64,000 bases of DNA from a bacterium (GCA_016125225.1 WGME01000006.1:1-64000); one strand, 5' to 3'. Shown: positions 1 through 9,376, counted from the first letter of the stretch. A program made the numbers and translations. The notes: generated from the letters alone by a model not told the origin.

Positions 1-133
1 CATCAGTTGGCTCGGCCACTGTCGAAGACTGCTGGTCCGACACGAACACTACGACCACCTCTACTACGGCTTCACCCAACTCGCCTGCATCCGACTGCTG
101 CTCAAACGCCTGATGGCCTTATGAAATGCTCTC
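1..133 (+). mobile_element. 3' end of an IS5-family insertion sequence
   Basis: The window opens inside an insertion sequence. It holds the last 40 codons of an IS5-type transposase, then about nine bases ending in ATGCTCTC, which I take as the element's terminal inverted repeat. The dinucleotide TA at 134-135 would be target sequence. The other end lies outside the window, so the repeat and target duplication cannot be confirmed. The element points into the 3' end of the convergent cytochrome gene. Confidence 0.6.
2..124 (+). CDS. IS5-family transposase, C-terminal fragment (5' end outside window)
   Basis: Reading frame 2 gives a 40-residue tail with RRLLVRHEHYDHLYYGF followed by a Leu/Arg-rich helix and a TGA stop. 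That arrangement (arginines, then a Tyr/His-rich E-H-Y motif, then a hydrophobic helix) is typical of the C-terminus of DDE transposases of the IS5/IS427 type. The catalytic residues would lie upstream of the window, so activity cannot be judged. The longer frame-1 reading of the same stretch has Pro/Thr-rich composition and is not the gene. Assignment rests on pattern recognition of the tail only. Confidence 0.65.
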   Translation: MSWLGHCRRLLVRHEHYDHLYYGFTQLACIRLLLKRLMAL

Positions 134-3100
134 TAGGAGAACAGATCTCGCAGTTGTTGAGGCGACAACTGGCGATAGAGATTGTCCGGCATCAGCGAGA
201 CGGGCGATTCATGCAGTTCATCAATCTCTGCGGTCGGGATGACTTGCGTCTCACCTTTGGAGTCGACCAGGGTCACCAGGGTGTCAGTGCGAGCGATGGG
301 CAGCCCCGAGAGGACGCGTCCACCGGTCGTCTGAATCACCACACTCACATACTCTTTACGAATGACGCTGCTAGGGTCAACGAGACTGATCAGCAGGAAA
401 TCCTTATCATGTCGATTGGCGGTCGTCAGATCCGGCCCGACCTTGGCCCCTTCCCCGAACAGTTGGTGACAGGCGGCACAGTTCTTCTTGAACAGAGCTT
501 GCCCGGACGTGATATCGCCGGGGGCTGCCCGCAGATCATTGTTCAACCGCCGCACTTCTGCGAGTTTCTCCTCGACGGTAGTGCCTTGCAGCTTTCCCCA
601 GTATTTCGTGACGAGTGCATCGAGCGCGGCATCGCCGAACAGCGAGACACGACGAATCTGGTCTTGAGGTGTGATCCGCGCAGCAATCTCTCCATGATCG
701 ACAGCCATCAGCCACGTTTTGGCCGATGCGGGACGGCTCAGCACGACATCGCGAATGGCAGGGTTCAATGGTGAATCCGGATATTCGCGGTGCAGCCGAA
801 TCAGCTCGCTCGTGATCTGGTCATTTTCGAATCCTGCGAGAACGCGAAGAGCAGCCGCGCGGACCAATTCTGGTTCCGCCGATTCCAGCAGAGCGAGTGA
901 TGGTTCAATTTGCGTTGGCTTAGCTACGGTGCTCAGAATTCCGAGCAAAGCCACGCGGCGGGCGCTGTCCGTCTTGGAATCGAACGCTACCTGAGCGGCG
1001 GCATGGAACGGGTCTTCGTGGCCGATAGAAATCGCCAATTGGAGCAGAGTGAGGTCGTGAGGTGCCTGCTGCCAATCGACAAGCAGGCGATCGGACAATT
1101 CATGGTGCCGGACCTGGATCTTCCAATCATCGTTGAGTTGATCTCTGGGGATCTGTTGCCAACCCTGCAGGACCTGTGGCCACAACGCGCGACGAGCGGC
1201 TTCATCCGGAGCCGCATTCAGCAGTCGAACAACACAGTCGATTCCGTCGGTCGTGGCCTCGGCAGTATAGCGACGGACCAGCCGAGTCAGCAGAACATCT
1301 CGTCCCAGGTGAGACTTCCAGAGTGTCGGGCGGATGAATCGTTTCATGACCTCTTCATGGCCCGTCACGCTGTGCTTCTCGACGGCCCACCACCAGAGAA
1401 GTGGCAGGTAAGGGTCGTCGGCATCGAGGTCCCGGTTGATGTTGGCATTGATCAGCGGCAGGGCGAATTGTGCAGGCAGGCGTGCCGCTGTGCAGGCGAT
1501 TTGCTGGCGGACATCGACAGAGGGTTCCTGCTCCGCGAATTTATCCAGACAGTGTGCCATCTCGGTTGAGACCGTTTTTCGGTCCCCCAGCAGACGAACC
1601 GTCCACGATCGCACGCCCGGATATGGACTACTTAGCGCCTGCCGTGCGAGGGCTTCGTCGAATCCTCCTAACTGGGCTAACGTCCAAAGCGATTCCAGAG
1701 CGGCAATTTCGCTCGATGGTTGCAGGAGGGGACTCCGAAGATCCGACAGAAGTTTATCACGATCGGCTTGACCCATCTCCAGATTGCGGCGGACCAGTTC
1801 CTGCCGCGCGTGACGGACATACCACTGACTGCGATGACTGTGGAGTTGTAGCAGTTCATCTAATGTGAGCTGGGCGAAATCCATGGGTTTTGATATGGGC
1901 GTTCCCTCGGCAGCCAGACGGAAGATGCGGCCATTGGAACGATCCCAATCGGCATCCGGGTCGGGATGTGCCGTCCGGGCATCGCACCAGTCGGTGAAGT
2001 AGACCGCCCCATCCGGTCCCATCGTGACATCCGTGGGAGCGAACCAGGTATCGCTGGTGGCGACCAGTTCGCCCCCATGAGTCGTCTGAATTGTCGAACC
2101 ACTCGCATCAATGGCATGCCAGTAAACACCATGCCCCAGCAGATCGCCCGCGATGTAACGGCCTCGGAACGATTCCGGAAATGAATCACCCTGATAGACA
2201 ATGCCCCCCACGGTGACGTGCCCCCCGCGAAAGTTCCGATGAGGGGCATGCTCGAAGTATCCATACGTGAAGGGATTATGCAGGGCTCCGTGCTTGCCAA
2301 ACGATTTAACGTAGTACGCCCCCTGAACTCCGTGGACCAGAATGTACTGCCCGTAATTGGTGCTGTAGAGAAGTCGACCGGTGGCGTCGAAATCGAGCCC
2401 CCAGGCATTGCCCCCGCCCTCGCAGAAGAGTTCGAATGCCTTCGTGAGGGGATGGTAACGCCAGACTCCCTGCTGAAACTCGATTCCGCGAATGTTGGCG
2501 GTCACCGTGCTGCCCTGGCAGCCGTACAACCAACCATCGGGCCCCCAAGTCAGCGAGTTGGCGACACTGTGAGCGTCTTCCATCCCAAACCCGGTCAGCA
2601 GAACTTCTGGATCGCTGTCCGGAATGTCGTCTCGATTGCGATCCGGGTAGAACAGCAGATAAGGGACCTGAAGGACATAGACCCCACCATGTCCGAAGGC
2701 GAGACCCGTGGCCAGATTGAGACCGCTGACAAAGTCGTGTCCTCGATCGATCTCACCATTACCATCCGTGTCTTCAAGAATGGTGATGCGATCAGCGCCG
2801 CGCGGACCAAGAGGCGGAGGTTCGGGAACACGGTCGTATTTTGTGCGGGAGAACCGGTCGACCTGGACTCGCTTCAACCCTTCCGGATTGGGGTATTGCA
2901 GATATTGAATCACCCACAAGCGGCCACGCTCATCAAACTCAATCGCGACAGGCTGGCGAACCAACGGTTCCGCAGCCACGAGACTCACTTGGAATCCCGT
3001 CGGGGTCTGCATCCTGGCTACGGACTCTGCGGGTGAAAGCCCTTGGGCGTCAACGCTCGAAATCCCGGCGAGCGTCACAAGGAGCGCCCACAAACCCAGA

Positions 3101-3147
3101 CACAACGTGCTCGTGTTGACCCCAGCGGGTCGACTTTGATGGTCCAC
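133..3147 (-). CDS. PVC-type haem-binding, membrane-bound dehydrogenase-like protein
   Basis: A 1004-residue exported protein of the planctomycete Piru_Ver type. After a hydrophobic signal (about residues 17-35) comes an NHL/beta-propeller-like dehydrogenase domain (about 45-420), a HEAT-repeat-like helical region (about 430-860), and a C-terminal c-type cytochrome domain with a single CAACH haem motif at about 890-894. Such proteins are thought to act in periplasmic oxidation of sugars or other substrates, but the substrate is unknown. I chose the GTG at 3147 because AAGGAGG sits six bases upstream; the longer TTG reading lacks this. The protein stops at LRDLFS, where relatives usually continue with a YL-containing helix end. 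The stop codon lies exactly at the IS junction, so the last residues may have been lost. Monocistronic as far as visible. Confidence 0.85.
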   Translation of the reverse strand: MDHQSRPAGVNTSTLCLGLWALLVTLAGISSVDAQGLSPAESVARMQTPTGFQVSLVAAEPLVRQPVAIEFDERGRLWVIQYLQYPNPEGLKRVQVDRFSRTKYDRVPEPPPLGPRGADRITILEDTDGNGEIDRGHDFVSGLNLATGLAFGHGGVYVLQVPYLLFYPDRNRDDIPDSDPEVLLTGFGMEDAHSVANSLTWGPDGWLYGCQGSTVTANIRGIEFQQGVWRYHPLTKAFELFCEGGGNAWGLDFDATGRLLYSTNYGQYILVHGVQGAYYVKSFGKHGALHNPFTYGYFEHAPHRNFRGGHVTVGGIVYQGDSFPESFRGRYIAGDLLGHGVYWHAIDASGSTIQTTHGGELVATSDTWFAPTDVTMGPDGAVYFTDWCDARTAHPDPDADWDRSNGRIFRLAAEGTPISKPMDFAQLTLDELLQLHSHRSQWYVRHARQELVRRNLEMGQADRDKLLSDLRSPLLQPSSEIAALESLWTLAQLGGFDEALARQALSSPYPGVRSWTVRLLGDRKTVSTEMAHCLDKFAEQEPSVDVRQQIACTAARLPAQFALPLINANINRDLDADDPYLPLLWWWAVEKHSVTGHEEVMKRFIRPTLWKSHLGRDVLLTRLVRRYTAEATTDGIDCVVRLLNAAPDEAARRALWPQVLQGWQQIPRDQLNDDWKIQVRHHELSDRLLVDWQQAPHDLTLLQLAISIGHEDPFHAAAQVAFDSKTDSARRVALLGILSTVAKPTQIEPSLALLESAEPELVRAAALRVLAGFENDQITSELIRLHREYPDSPLNPAIRDVVLSRPASAKTWLMAVDHGEIAARITPQDQIRRVSLFGDAALDALVTKYWGKLQGTTVEEKLAEVRRLNNDLRAAPGDITSGQALFKKNCAACHQLFGEGAKVGPDLTTANRHDKDFLLISLVDPSSVIRKEYVSVVIQTTGGRVLSGLPIARTDTLVTLVDSKGETQVIPTAEIDELHESPVSLMPDNLYRQLSPQQLRDLFS

Positions 3148-3575
3148 AACGGCCTCCTTGGACTCTACGAGCACGAACAACGTTCTACTATTGGTTTCAA
3201 CTCATGACAAGCGTCGCTCGGTACGAATCTCCTGCTCGCATTAGATGTGGCAGATGTTTGGCCGCGAACAGCATGAGAGTCGCTTCGCGGATGTGTGGCG
3301 AGAATTCCGGACAACGCTTGATGAATATGGTAAGTTGTGCGTCGTTGTGATGGATGCTAGCAGTCGCTGACGAGCCTTGTCGATCATTCAGACGACCCGA
3401 ATTACGTCCAGCTTTTGGCGTCGTGTCTCGAGTCGTTGTCGCCATTAATCACTGGCGAATTCGCCCCACTATCTAAGCAACGGAAGACTGTTCACCGTAT
3501 CGCGATTACCGTTCGTAGTGACTTGGCGGAAAACCATCAAAGGGCGGTCTAAGCGATGGCAGGGCGCAGATCAGA
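3148..3575. other. 428-bp intergenic region, no convincing gene
   Basis: The minus strand carries an 82-codon open frame (3197-3445) with no domain I recognise. The plus strand carries a 41-codon frame (3245-3370, starting MWQMFGREQH) whose composition looks more protein-like, but it has no ribosome binding site and a stop directly upstream. Either could be a decayed gene remnant. The region should contain the promoter of the cytochrome gene. Confidence 0.4.
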
Positions 3576-5957
3576 TCACTTACTGAACATGAGCGGTCTG
3601 CCGTTCACGGTAAAGACCAGCTTCTCAGCCACAGGAGCGATCGGTTTGCTGACCAGGGTTTTCCCGCGGCAGATGATCGCCACACTTTTCGGCTGACTCG
3701 ATTCGGGGATGTTAACGTGGAACTTGTTCATGACTTTGGAACTGAGTCGATGACTGGCGAGTCGGAAACGCAATGTGCCTTCACGAGTTTCCACCAGGAG
3801 GTAACAGTCCTGTTCGCTCGACTGACTGCGATCGTCATCGTAGACAAAGCCGTAGGCACCATGCAGCGCTGGATAGATGGAGCTCTTGAGTTCACCGTCC
3901 GGGTCGTAGTAACCAACCAGCGTTGTCACCGGGACTCCGAAGGCCCGAGGCTTGCGTTCCACCGTCAGGTCTGCCCCGGCTCCATCCTTCCAACGTTTGC
4001 CATCAGAGACGTAGCTCTTTTTGAAGCCACGGGGGACTGCAACCTGAACACCATTCAAGAACAAGGTGCTACCATAAGCGGCGCCATGATTGATGGCCAC
4101 GACCCGTCCACGATTGGCCGGTGAGGCGGCTGGAACACGGATCTCCTTAGTCCAGTTGCCATCGCCCATGGCCACATTCACGCGATCATGTTCGGCGAGC
4201 AGCGCGGCCAGCTTTTCTTCGCCGAGGTCGCTCACTGGAGCAGTAATCTGCGAGCCAAATTCAACCTTGTGGCTGTACGGCACCATCCGTCCTTTGTCGT
4301 TGTTCCATTGGCTAAATCCGGTCGGAGAATGGGCATCGAACACCGCCTTGCTTTCCAGAAAGCGCTGAATGATGGCTGCCGTGTTGGGGCTGTATAAGGT
4401 GAAGCGGTTAAAGCTCGAAAGTGGCGCTCCCCCCGCCATCGCGTCCAGACCATAGGAACGGCCATCGAATGGGGGTTGGCACTGGTCCTGCAGGCAGGTC
4501 TCCTTGCCACTGCGAACTGGTGCGAAATTCGGGATGAAGCGGTACTTGTCTGCGTCCCAACCCCAGGTTGAGTTGATCTGGTCGGCACTGCGGTGCACCG
4601 AGCCCTCAAAACCATCCACATAATGGCCGAGACCGTAGTTGTGCCCCACTTCATGACTGAACTCGTTGTGCAGCGAGTCATCGAGGGTCACGATGCCGCC
4701 GCCCCCCGAACCACCATGTACCACAATGCCGTCCGCATATTTGCCGACACTGTTATGGGCCGCCAGTTGGGCGACCACGTAGGGGTGGCTGGCTTCCCCT
4801 TCGCCAGCGGTGCAGTTGATGCCATAGTTCGCATTGTCGATGCCCAGGGAGATCAGTTCCTTACCGATGCTCTGACGCATGGTGCCATTGTGCCAGCCGC
4901 CCTTACTCGGATCGTGGTCGGTCAGCAAGGTTCCATTAGGTAGCATCACCTCAGGAAGGAACAGCGGCGCGTACTGGCTCACGATCAAGCGGCTGGTGGG
5001 CACCGTCTGAAAATATTCCCGATGCGCCAAAGGATCTTCGGCAAAGTGGAACTGGTCGCGAGGCGGAGTCAGCATGCCGATATCAATCGTATGAATCAGC
5101 AATTCGGTGGTAGCCCCGACCTTCAAATCGGTGAGTGTGCCGGACTGGCTGCCCTGCCGAAACTGCAGGTTCAAGCCGGGCAAAATCCAGTCGGCTGGCA
5201 GCACACCGCTCCAGGTGTCTGGGGCATATGTAATTCCCTGATTCTCCAGGTCACTTTCCAGAATCCAACGTCCCCCGGCAGACTTGAAAAGCAGATTCTG
5301 GCCACGCCCGATTGTGACGGTACGACCGCTGTTATGGATGGTCGATGGATAGCCGGCATTCGAGCGAATACGCAGAAACTTGCCGTCAAACCTGGACCCA
5401 CTCGGGACATAAATGTCGCCGACCCATAGGCCATCAGCGGTGTTGATCTCCACCAACGAGTGCTGCAGCAATTGCTGGTGAAGGAAGGTTTCCTCCGGGT
5501 CACTCAGCTTTTCCAGTTCGCGCCGGCTGTTGATGACGCTGCCTGCAGTGGCTGGTGCTGTGAAATCAATCGTCTGGTCAGTCAGGCCCTCCAGGTCATA
5601 CGCCGTCTTCGGCAGCTTCGCAGGCGGATCGAGAGTCAACGAGCCAAGCACCTTCCCCCGTGAATCACGAGCTGTGACCTGCACAGGGGATGTGGCATCA
5701 GGTTTCAGTGGCTGCACCAGCAACAGACATTGGCGCTGGCTGATTAAATGCGGCTGATTGTCACCTTTCACAGGATGCGCTGGCAGTATCTGGCTTTGAG
5801 CGAAGCGGACACGTGCCTCCAGAGTTCCCTGCAAATCGTTAGTCGGCACGGTGGTGTCAAAGACCAGCGGCTTAGCTGCTGGCTCTGCGGCGAACACGGA
5901 ACCGCAGGTCAATACTGCCGTTATCACTCCCCAAACTGATCTGGCGAAAAAGCTCAT
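3576..5957 (-). CDS. Secreted StcE-like metalloprotease (peptidase family M66)
   Basis: A 793-residue exported protein with a signal peptide of about 23 residues ending near VFAAEP. At residues 435-446 it carries HEVGHNYGLGHY, the extended HExxHxxGxxH zinc site of metzincins, in the form seen in StcE/TagA (M66), enzymes known to cleave mucin-type O-glycoproteins. The upstream half (about 130-430) resembles the insertion and beta domains of the family, and the roughly 345 residues after the motif would include the rest of the catalytic fold plus a C-terminal beta domain. The start ATG at 5957 was preferred to an upstream codon because it begins directly before a good signal peptide. It stands alone between two unrelated genes with no visible secretion partners. 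Family call is confident; substrate is inferred only from relatives. Confidence 0.8.
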   Translation of the reverse strand: MSFFARSVWGVITAVLTCGSVFAAEPAAKPLVFDTTVPTNDLQGTLEARVRFAQSQILPAHPVKGDNQPHLISQRQCLLLVQPLKPDATSPVQVTARDSRGKVLGSLTLDPPAKLPKTAYDLEGLTDQTIDFTAPATAGSVINSRRELEKLSDPEETFLHQQLLQHSLVEINTADGLWVGDIYVPSGSRFDGKFLRIRSNAGYPSTIHNSGRTVTIGRGQNLLFKSAGGRWILESDLENQGITYAPDTWSGVLPADWILPGLNLQFRQGSQSGTLTDLKVGATTELLIHTIDIGMLTPPRDQFHFAEDPLAHREYFQTVPTSRLIVSQYAPLFLPEVMLPNGTLLTDHDPSKGGWHNGTMRQSIGKELISLGIDNANYGINCTAGEGEASHPYVVAQLAAHNSVGKYADGIVVHGGSGGGGIVTLDDSLHNEFSHEVGHNYGLGHYVDGFEGSVHRSADQINSTWGWDADKYRFIPNFAPVRSGKETCLQDQCQPPFDGRSYGLDAMAGGAPLSSFNRFTLYSPNTAAIIQRFLESKAVFDAHSPTGFSQWNNDKGRMVPYSHKVEFGSQITAPVSDLGEEKLAALLAEHDRVNVAMGDGNWTKEIRVPAASPANRGRVVAINHGAAYGSTLFLNGVQVAVPRGFKKSYVSDGKRWKDGAGADLTVERKPRAFGVPVTTLVGYYDPDGELKSSIYPALHGAYGFVYDDDRSQSSEQDCYLLVETREGTLRFRLASHRLSSKVMNKFHVNIPESSQPKSVAIICRGKTLVSKPIAPVAEKLVFTVNGRPLMFSK

Positions 5958-6475
5958 ATTGATACTGACTCTCGCTACGAAGACTTGTGACAGCTCGATG
6001 CGGATTCCAAATTTTGGACCATGCCGACTGACCAAACTCTCGTTTTGGTTTGGCAATCGAGCAGAAGATGGAAACCTGATTTCCGCAGAATCCCGACGAA
6101 ATTCACCCCATGGCTAACCGTAGCACAACAAGACACATTCTGCATCCGCTCATCTGTGAGCTGGAGTTGGTCACCTGACAGGAACTTGTCTATGTACCAC
6201 ATCTCCTGCCCCAGACTTCCTGTTGCTCGACGAGTACAAAGCCGGATCGAAGGGACAGGAATATCTCGACGCCTGTTACAGTAAGTTCGATAACAGCAGC
6301 GACGTGCGACAAAATCGGACATACATTTGGTGAACACGATAAGATTGCAGGATTGATCGTGATCGCAACCGTCAATTAAAGTGGCTTGACGTAGTTGGTG
6401 CTCAATGTGAAATCTCGTGCATCGTTGGTGAACGGTTTGCACCTGCCTGTTTCTATTCGCGGTGGGGAGATAGTC
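5958..6475. other. 518-bp divergent intergenic region
   Basis: This separates the M66 protease from the EutB-EutC gene and must hold both promoters. I looked for a cobalamin riboswitch because EutBC needs adenosylcobalamin, but saw no B12 box or recognisable core. A short plus-strand frame ending near 6340 (FLLLDEYKAGSKGQEYLDAC) looks protein-like but is open for only about 50 codons and has no start; it may be a gene scrap. The long minus-strand frame crossing here runs antisense into the lyase gene and is a shadow. Confidence 0.4.
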
Positions 6476-8767
6476 ATGTGGTATCGCCGGCGCTTCCTCC
6501 AGAACTGCTTGGGCAGTGCGGCCGCACTGATGTTCCCTCGGAGTGGTTCGCACGGAACCGCTTTCGCGAGAGACGAACTGCTGTCCGACGTCCGCCCTCA
6601 GGAAGACGTGTTCACATACCTTCAGCGGCAGGGCTCTGGATTCACAGCCCACGCCTATAAGCGGGTGCTCGGTGCGGCCAACGAATTTAAGGAAGGAGAT
6701 CAGATCGTTGGTGTTGCCGCGCCGAATGAAGTCGCCCGCCGCAACGCTCGTGAATTGCTCAGCCGCACACGACTCGAGGACATCGATCGACATCCCTTGC
6801 TCGAAGACAAGCTGCATGCGTTCGCGACACAGTGTCTGGACTCCAACGCGACCACGAACACGGCAGGATGGACGCTTGGAGAGTTGAAGCACTTTCTGCT
6901 GACGGCATCGGAAGACGCGATCAAGGAAACAATGCCCGGCTTGTCGAGCGACGTCATCGGCTGTGTGGTCAAGCTGATGTCGAACGAGGAACTGACTGCC
7001 GTGGGAGCCACCATCTTCAATCCACTGCCAGGTAGCCAGATCGGAGCACGGGGTTATCTGGGGGCTCGCATTCAACCCAACTCACCCACCGATAATGTCG
7101 ACGATATTCGCTGGCAGGTGCTCGATGCATTCGCGTATGCCGTCGGCGACGTTCTGCTCGGTACGAATCCTGTCTCAAGTGATCCGAAGTCGGTCGCTGC
7201 AGTCGAACGCACGCTGCAGGACATTCTGGTGACGTTCGGCATCGACCATTTGCTGCCTCACTGCGTCCTGGCCCATATCGACGTGCAGGCGGAGGTGGAG
7301 CAGCAACAACCGGGCTCGACCGAATTCTGGTTTCAAAGCATTGCCGGAAGTGAAGCGGCTAATGCGACGTTTGATACTTCCGTCGAACGCATGCGGAAGC
7401 ACGCTGCGCAGCGCACGGGTCGATTTGGATTGTATTTTGAAACCGGACAGGGAGCCGACTTCACGAACGGACACAGTCATGGGTTTGACATGGTCCTGCA
7501 TGAGTCGCGGAAGTACGGATTTGCACGGGCTCTGACGCAGGATGTCGCGGCGGCTCAGCGAGCATCGGGGCAAACTGCGCGACCCTGGGTCCATCTCAAC
7601 GATGTCGCGGGGTTCATTGGCCCCGAAGTGTTTCGCACGCGCGAGCAACTGGTGCGCTGCTGCCTGGAAGACATCGTGATGGGGAAGTTGCACGGTCTGA
7701 CGCTGGGTCTGGACGTCTGCTCGACGCTGCACATGAGCGTCACGCTGGATGATCTCGACTGGTGCCTGGACCAGATCGTTCCCGCATGCCCCGCGTATCT
7801 GATGGCGTTGCCGACGAAGATCGATCCGATGCTCGGCTATCTGACGACCGGTTTTCAGGATCATGTTCGCCTGCGAACCAGATTCGGTCGCAAAGTGAAC
7901 GACGCAATGTGGCGGTTCTTTCAGTCTTTGCAAGTGATTGATGAGACGGGCCACCCCACGGAACATTTCGGCGATCCGCTCTGGGTCTGGATGCAGTACC
8001 GCCGTCGTAAGAACGATCCCCGCAGTGACGAGGCGATTCTGGCAGAAGGTCGTCAGCAACTGGAACAGATCCAACGCCGCGGAGTTTTCATCGCGAGAGG
8101 ACACGGAGCCGACGTCTGGGACTTGGAACCGCAACTCAGAAGTGCGATTAATCGCATCGATGCCGATGCGCGACAGAGCATCTGGACCGAAATGGATTCC
8201 CAATTCATCGCCGCGATTCCGCATGCACAGCCCCTGGTCACTCGATCAAAAGACCGGTTGGATTACATCCTCCATCCCGAATCTGGTGAGCATTTCGGTG
8301 CAGCCTCTATGAGAGTGCTACAGCAACTACGACAGCAACATGCCGGGCAATACGACCTGCAAATCGTGGTGTCTGATGGGCTCAATGCACACGCCATCAT
8401 GGACGAGGGACACTTACAACCGTTTTTCGATCGGCTGGGACCATTATTGATCGATAACGGCTATCAACCCGCTCCCGAACTTCTGGTCGTGACGTCCGGT
8501 CGAGTAAGGGCGGGATACCGTATTGGCGAAATTCTGTTCGGTGGCCTGACTGGAAAACGGCGGATTGTTCATGTCATCGGTGAGCGTCCGGGTTCCGGAC
8601 ATCACACGTTCTCTGTTTACATGACGTCAGCCGACGGGGCTGACTGGATTCGACCCAACAAGGTCGATCACAACATCACGAAAGTGATTTCCGGCATCGC
8701 CCTGACAGCGCTGACACCGCGTGAAGGCGCAGAAAACTCTGTGCGAATTCTCAAAACTCTCGGGTGA
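6476..8767 (+). CDS. eutBC: Ethanolamine ammonia-lyase, EutB-EutC fusion with Tat-like leader
   Basis: A 763-residue protein combining both subunits of adenosylcobalamin-dependent ethanolamine ammonia-lyase (ethanolamine to acetaldehyde plus ammonia). Residues about 30-470 match the EutB TIM barrel, with VFTYLQRQGSGFTAHAYK near the N-terminus and LYFETGQGADF, VGDVLLGTNPV and MGKLHGLTLGLDVC further on. Residues about 590-763 match EutC, with IVVSDGLNAHAI, RVRAGYRIGEILFG, VIGERPGSGHHTFSVY and a DHNITKVISGIA end. The first 30 residues (MWYRRRFLQNCLGSAAALMF) look like a twin-arginine leader, which is unexpected for a cofactor-dependent enzyme normally in cytosol or a microcompartment. ATG 6476 follows GGGGAG. 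No eutA reactivase, eutD/E/G or shell genes are nearby. A longer start at 6395 is possible but would bury the leader. Confidence 0.88.
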   Translation: MWYRRRFLQNCLGSAAALMFPRSGSHGTAFARDELLSDVRPQEDVFTYLQRQGSGFTAHAYKRVLGAANEFKEGDQIVGVAAPNEVARRNARELLSRTRLEDIDRHPLLEDKLHAFATQCLDSNATTNTAGWTLGELKHFLLTASEDAIKETMPGLSSDVIGCVVKLMSNEELTAVGATIFNPLPGSQIGARGYLGARIQPNSPTDNVDDIRWQVLDAFAYAVGDVLLGTNPVSSDPKSVAAVERTLQDILVTFGIDHLLPHCVLAHIDVQAEVEQQQPGSTEFWFQSIAGSEAANATFDTSVERMRKHAAQRTGRFGLYFETGQGADFTNGHSHGFDMVLHESRKYGFARALTQDVAAAQRASGQTARPWVHLNDVAGFIGPEVFRTREQLVRCCLEDIVMGKLHGLTLGLDVCSTLHMSVTLDDLDWCLDQIVPACPAYLMALPTKIDPMLGYLTTGFQDHVRLRTRFGRKVNDAMWRFFQSLQVIDETGHPTEHFGDPLWVWMQYRRRKNDPRSDEAILAEGRQQLEQIQRRGVFIARGHGADVWDLEPQLRSAINRIDADARQSIWTEMDSQFIAAIPHAQPLVTRSKDRLDYILHPESGEHFGAASMRVLQQLRQQHAGQYDLQIVVSDGLNAHAIMDEGHLQPFFDRLGPLLIDNGYQPAPELLVVTSGRVRAGYRIGEILFGGLTGKRRIVHVIGERPGSGHHTFSVYMTSADGADWIRPNKVDHNITKVISGIALTALTPREGAENSVRILKTLG

Positions 8768-8884
8768 GATGACGTTCCGCTCGATGCGACAGCCATTCCT
8801 TTGCATCGGGGTGTTCTGCTCGGTGGAATTCCACCCATTGGTCGGCGATTTAGTTGAGAAGCGGCAGGCCAATGAGAATAGAGT

Positions 8885-8907
8885 ACCAAAGCCTGCAGGG
8901 CTTTGGT
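8885..8907 (+). terminator. Putative terminator hairpin after eutBC
   Basis: A perfect nine-base stem (ACCAAAGCC / GGCTTTGGT) with a five-base loop, followed by TCATTCTTCCT. It lies 118 bases past the eutBC stop. The T-run is interrupted, so efficiency is uncertain. Confidence 0.45.
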
Positions 8908-8990
8908 TCATTCTTCCTGAAACATCAATACTAATCTCGCCCGCGCGGTTCAACGAATGTTCCGTGGCTGCCCATTTCGGCCGAGGTCGC

Positions 8991-9152
8991 TCAAGCCGCG
9001 CGTCGCTCAAACGACTTCACCAGCCCGTCGATATACGACCGCACCACCACCTGATCACGATCCATCTGAATCACTTCCTCCGGCTTCTCGCGCACCGGCG
9101 GTAAATGTTCGCGAACCATATGCGATCGTCGCGTGTTGTAATACTCCAGGGA
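8991..9152 (-). pseudogene. Integrase-core (rve) transposase, C-terminal remnant
   Basis: The minus-strand frame ends in a tail with EYYNTRRSHMVREHLPPV, then PEEV, then VVVRSYIDGLVKSFERRAA and a stop. This is the C-terminus of the rve-type DDE transposases common in planctomycetes (the YYNTxRSH segment sits just past the catalytic Glu). Only about 54 residues keep this character; further upstream in the same frame the protein loses all similarity, because the DNA there encodes a different recombinase on the other strand. The catalytic DDE residues are gone, so this is a truncated relic. Confidence 0.6.
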
Positions 9153-9338
9153 GCGACCGAAGTAGAGATCAAGGACTGGGTGGGCCACCGGAGTTCGGAG
9201 ATGGTCCACCACTACCGGCCTCTGCGACCTGACGACAGTCAGCGGCGGATGCAGTCCATCAACTTCATTTCGGACGACACCGTGTCGCCCGGCAATCAAC
9301 CTGAACCGGAGGTGCCGCGAGAAAGCCAGGAGGGATGA
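9153..9338 (+). pseudogene. Tyrosine recombinase (phage-type integrase), C-terminal remnant
   Basis: The plus-strand frame from 9153 reads ATEVEIKDWVGHRSSEMVHHYRPL and ends in an acidic tail at 9338. The LGHxSxxxxxxYxH-like segment, here VGHRSSEMVHHYR, carries the last catalytic His and the nucleophilic Tyr of tyrosine recombinases. The N-terminal arm, Arg and first His box are missing; sequence upstream of about 9153 belongs to the opposite-strand transposase remnant. The fragment lies about 140 bases from the 3' end of a tRNA-Ser gene, a favoured integration site, which suggests it is the last piece of an integrated element. Confidence 0.55.
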
Positions 9339-9376
9339 CGGCAGAGACCCTGTCACAGAGATGAGGATGCTGGAGA

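Noticed and set aside
3197-3445. 82-codon minus-strand gene
   Set aside because: No similarity, no ribosome binding site, composition unlike neighbours.
5958-6475. Cobalamin riboswitch upstream of eutBC
   Set aside because: Searched by eye for the B12 box and core pairing; neither is present.
5975-7075. 366-codon minus-strand frame across the eutBC start
   Set aside because: Antisense to EutB-coding sequence, with no domain or start signal.
7175-8224. 349-codon minus-strand frame
   Set aside because: Antisense to eutBC; shadow.
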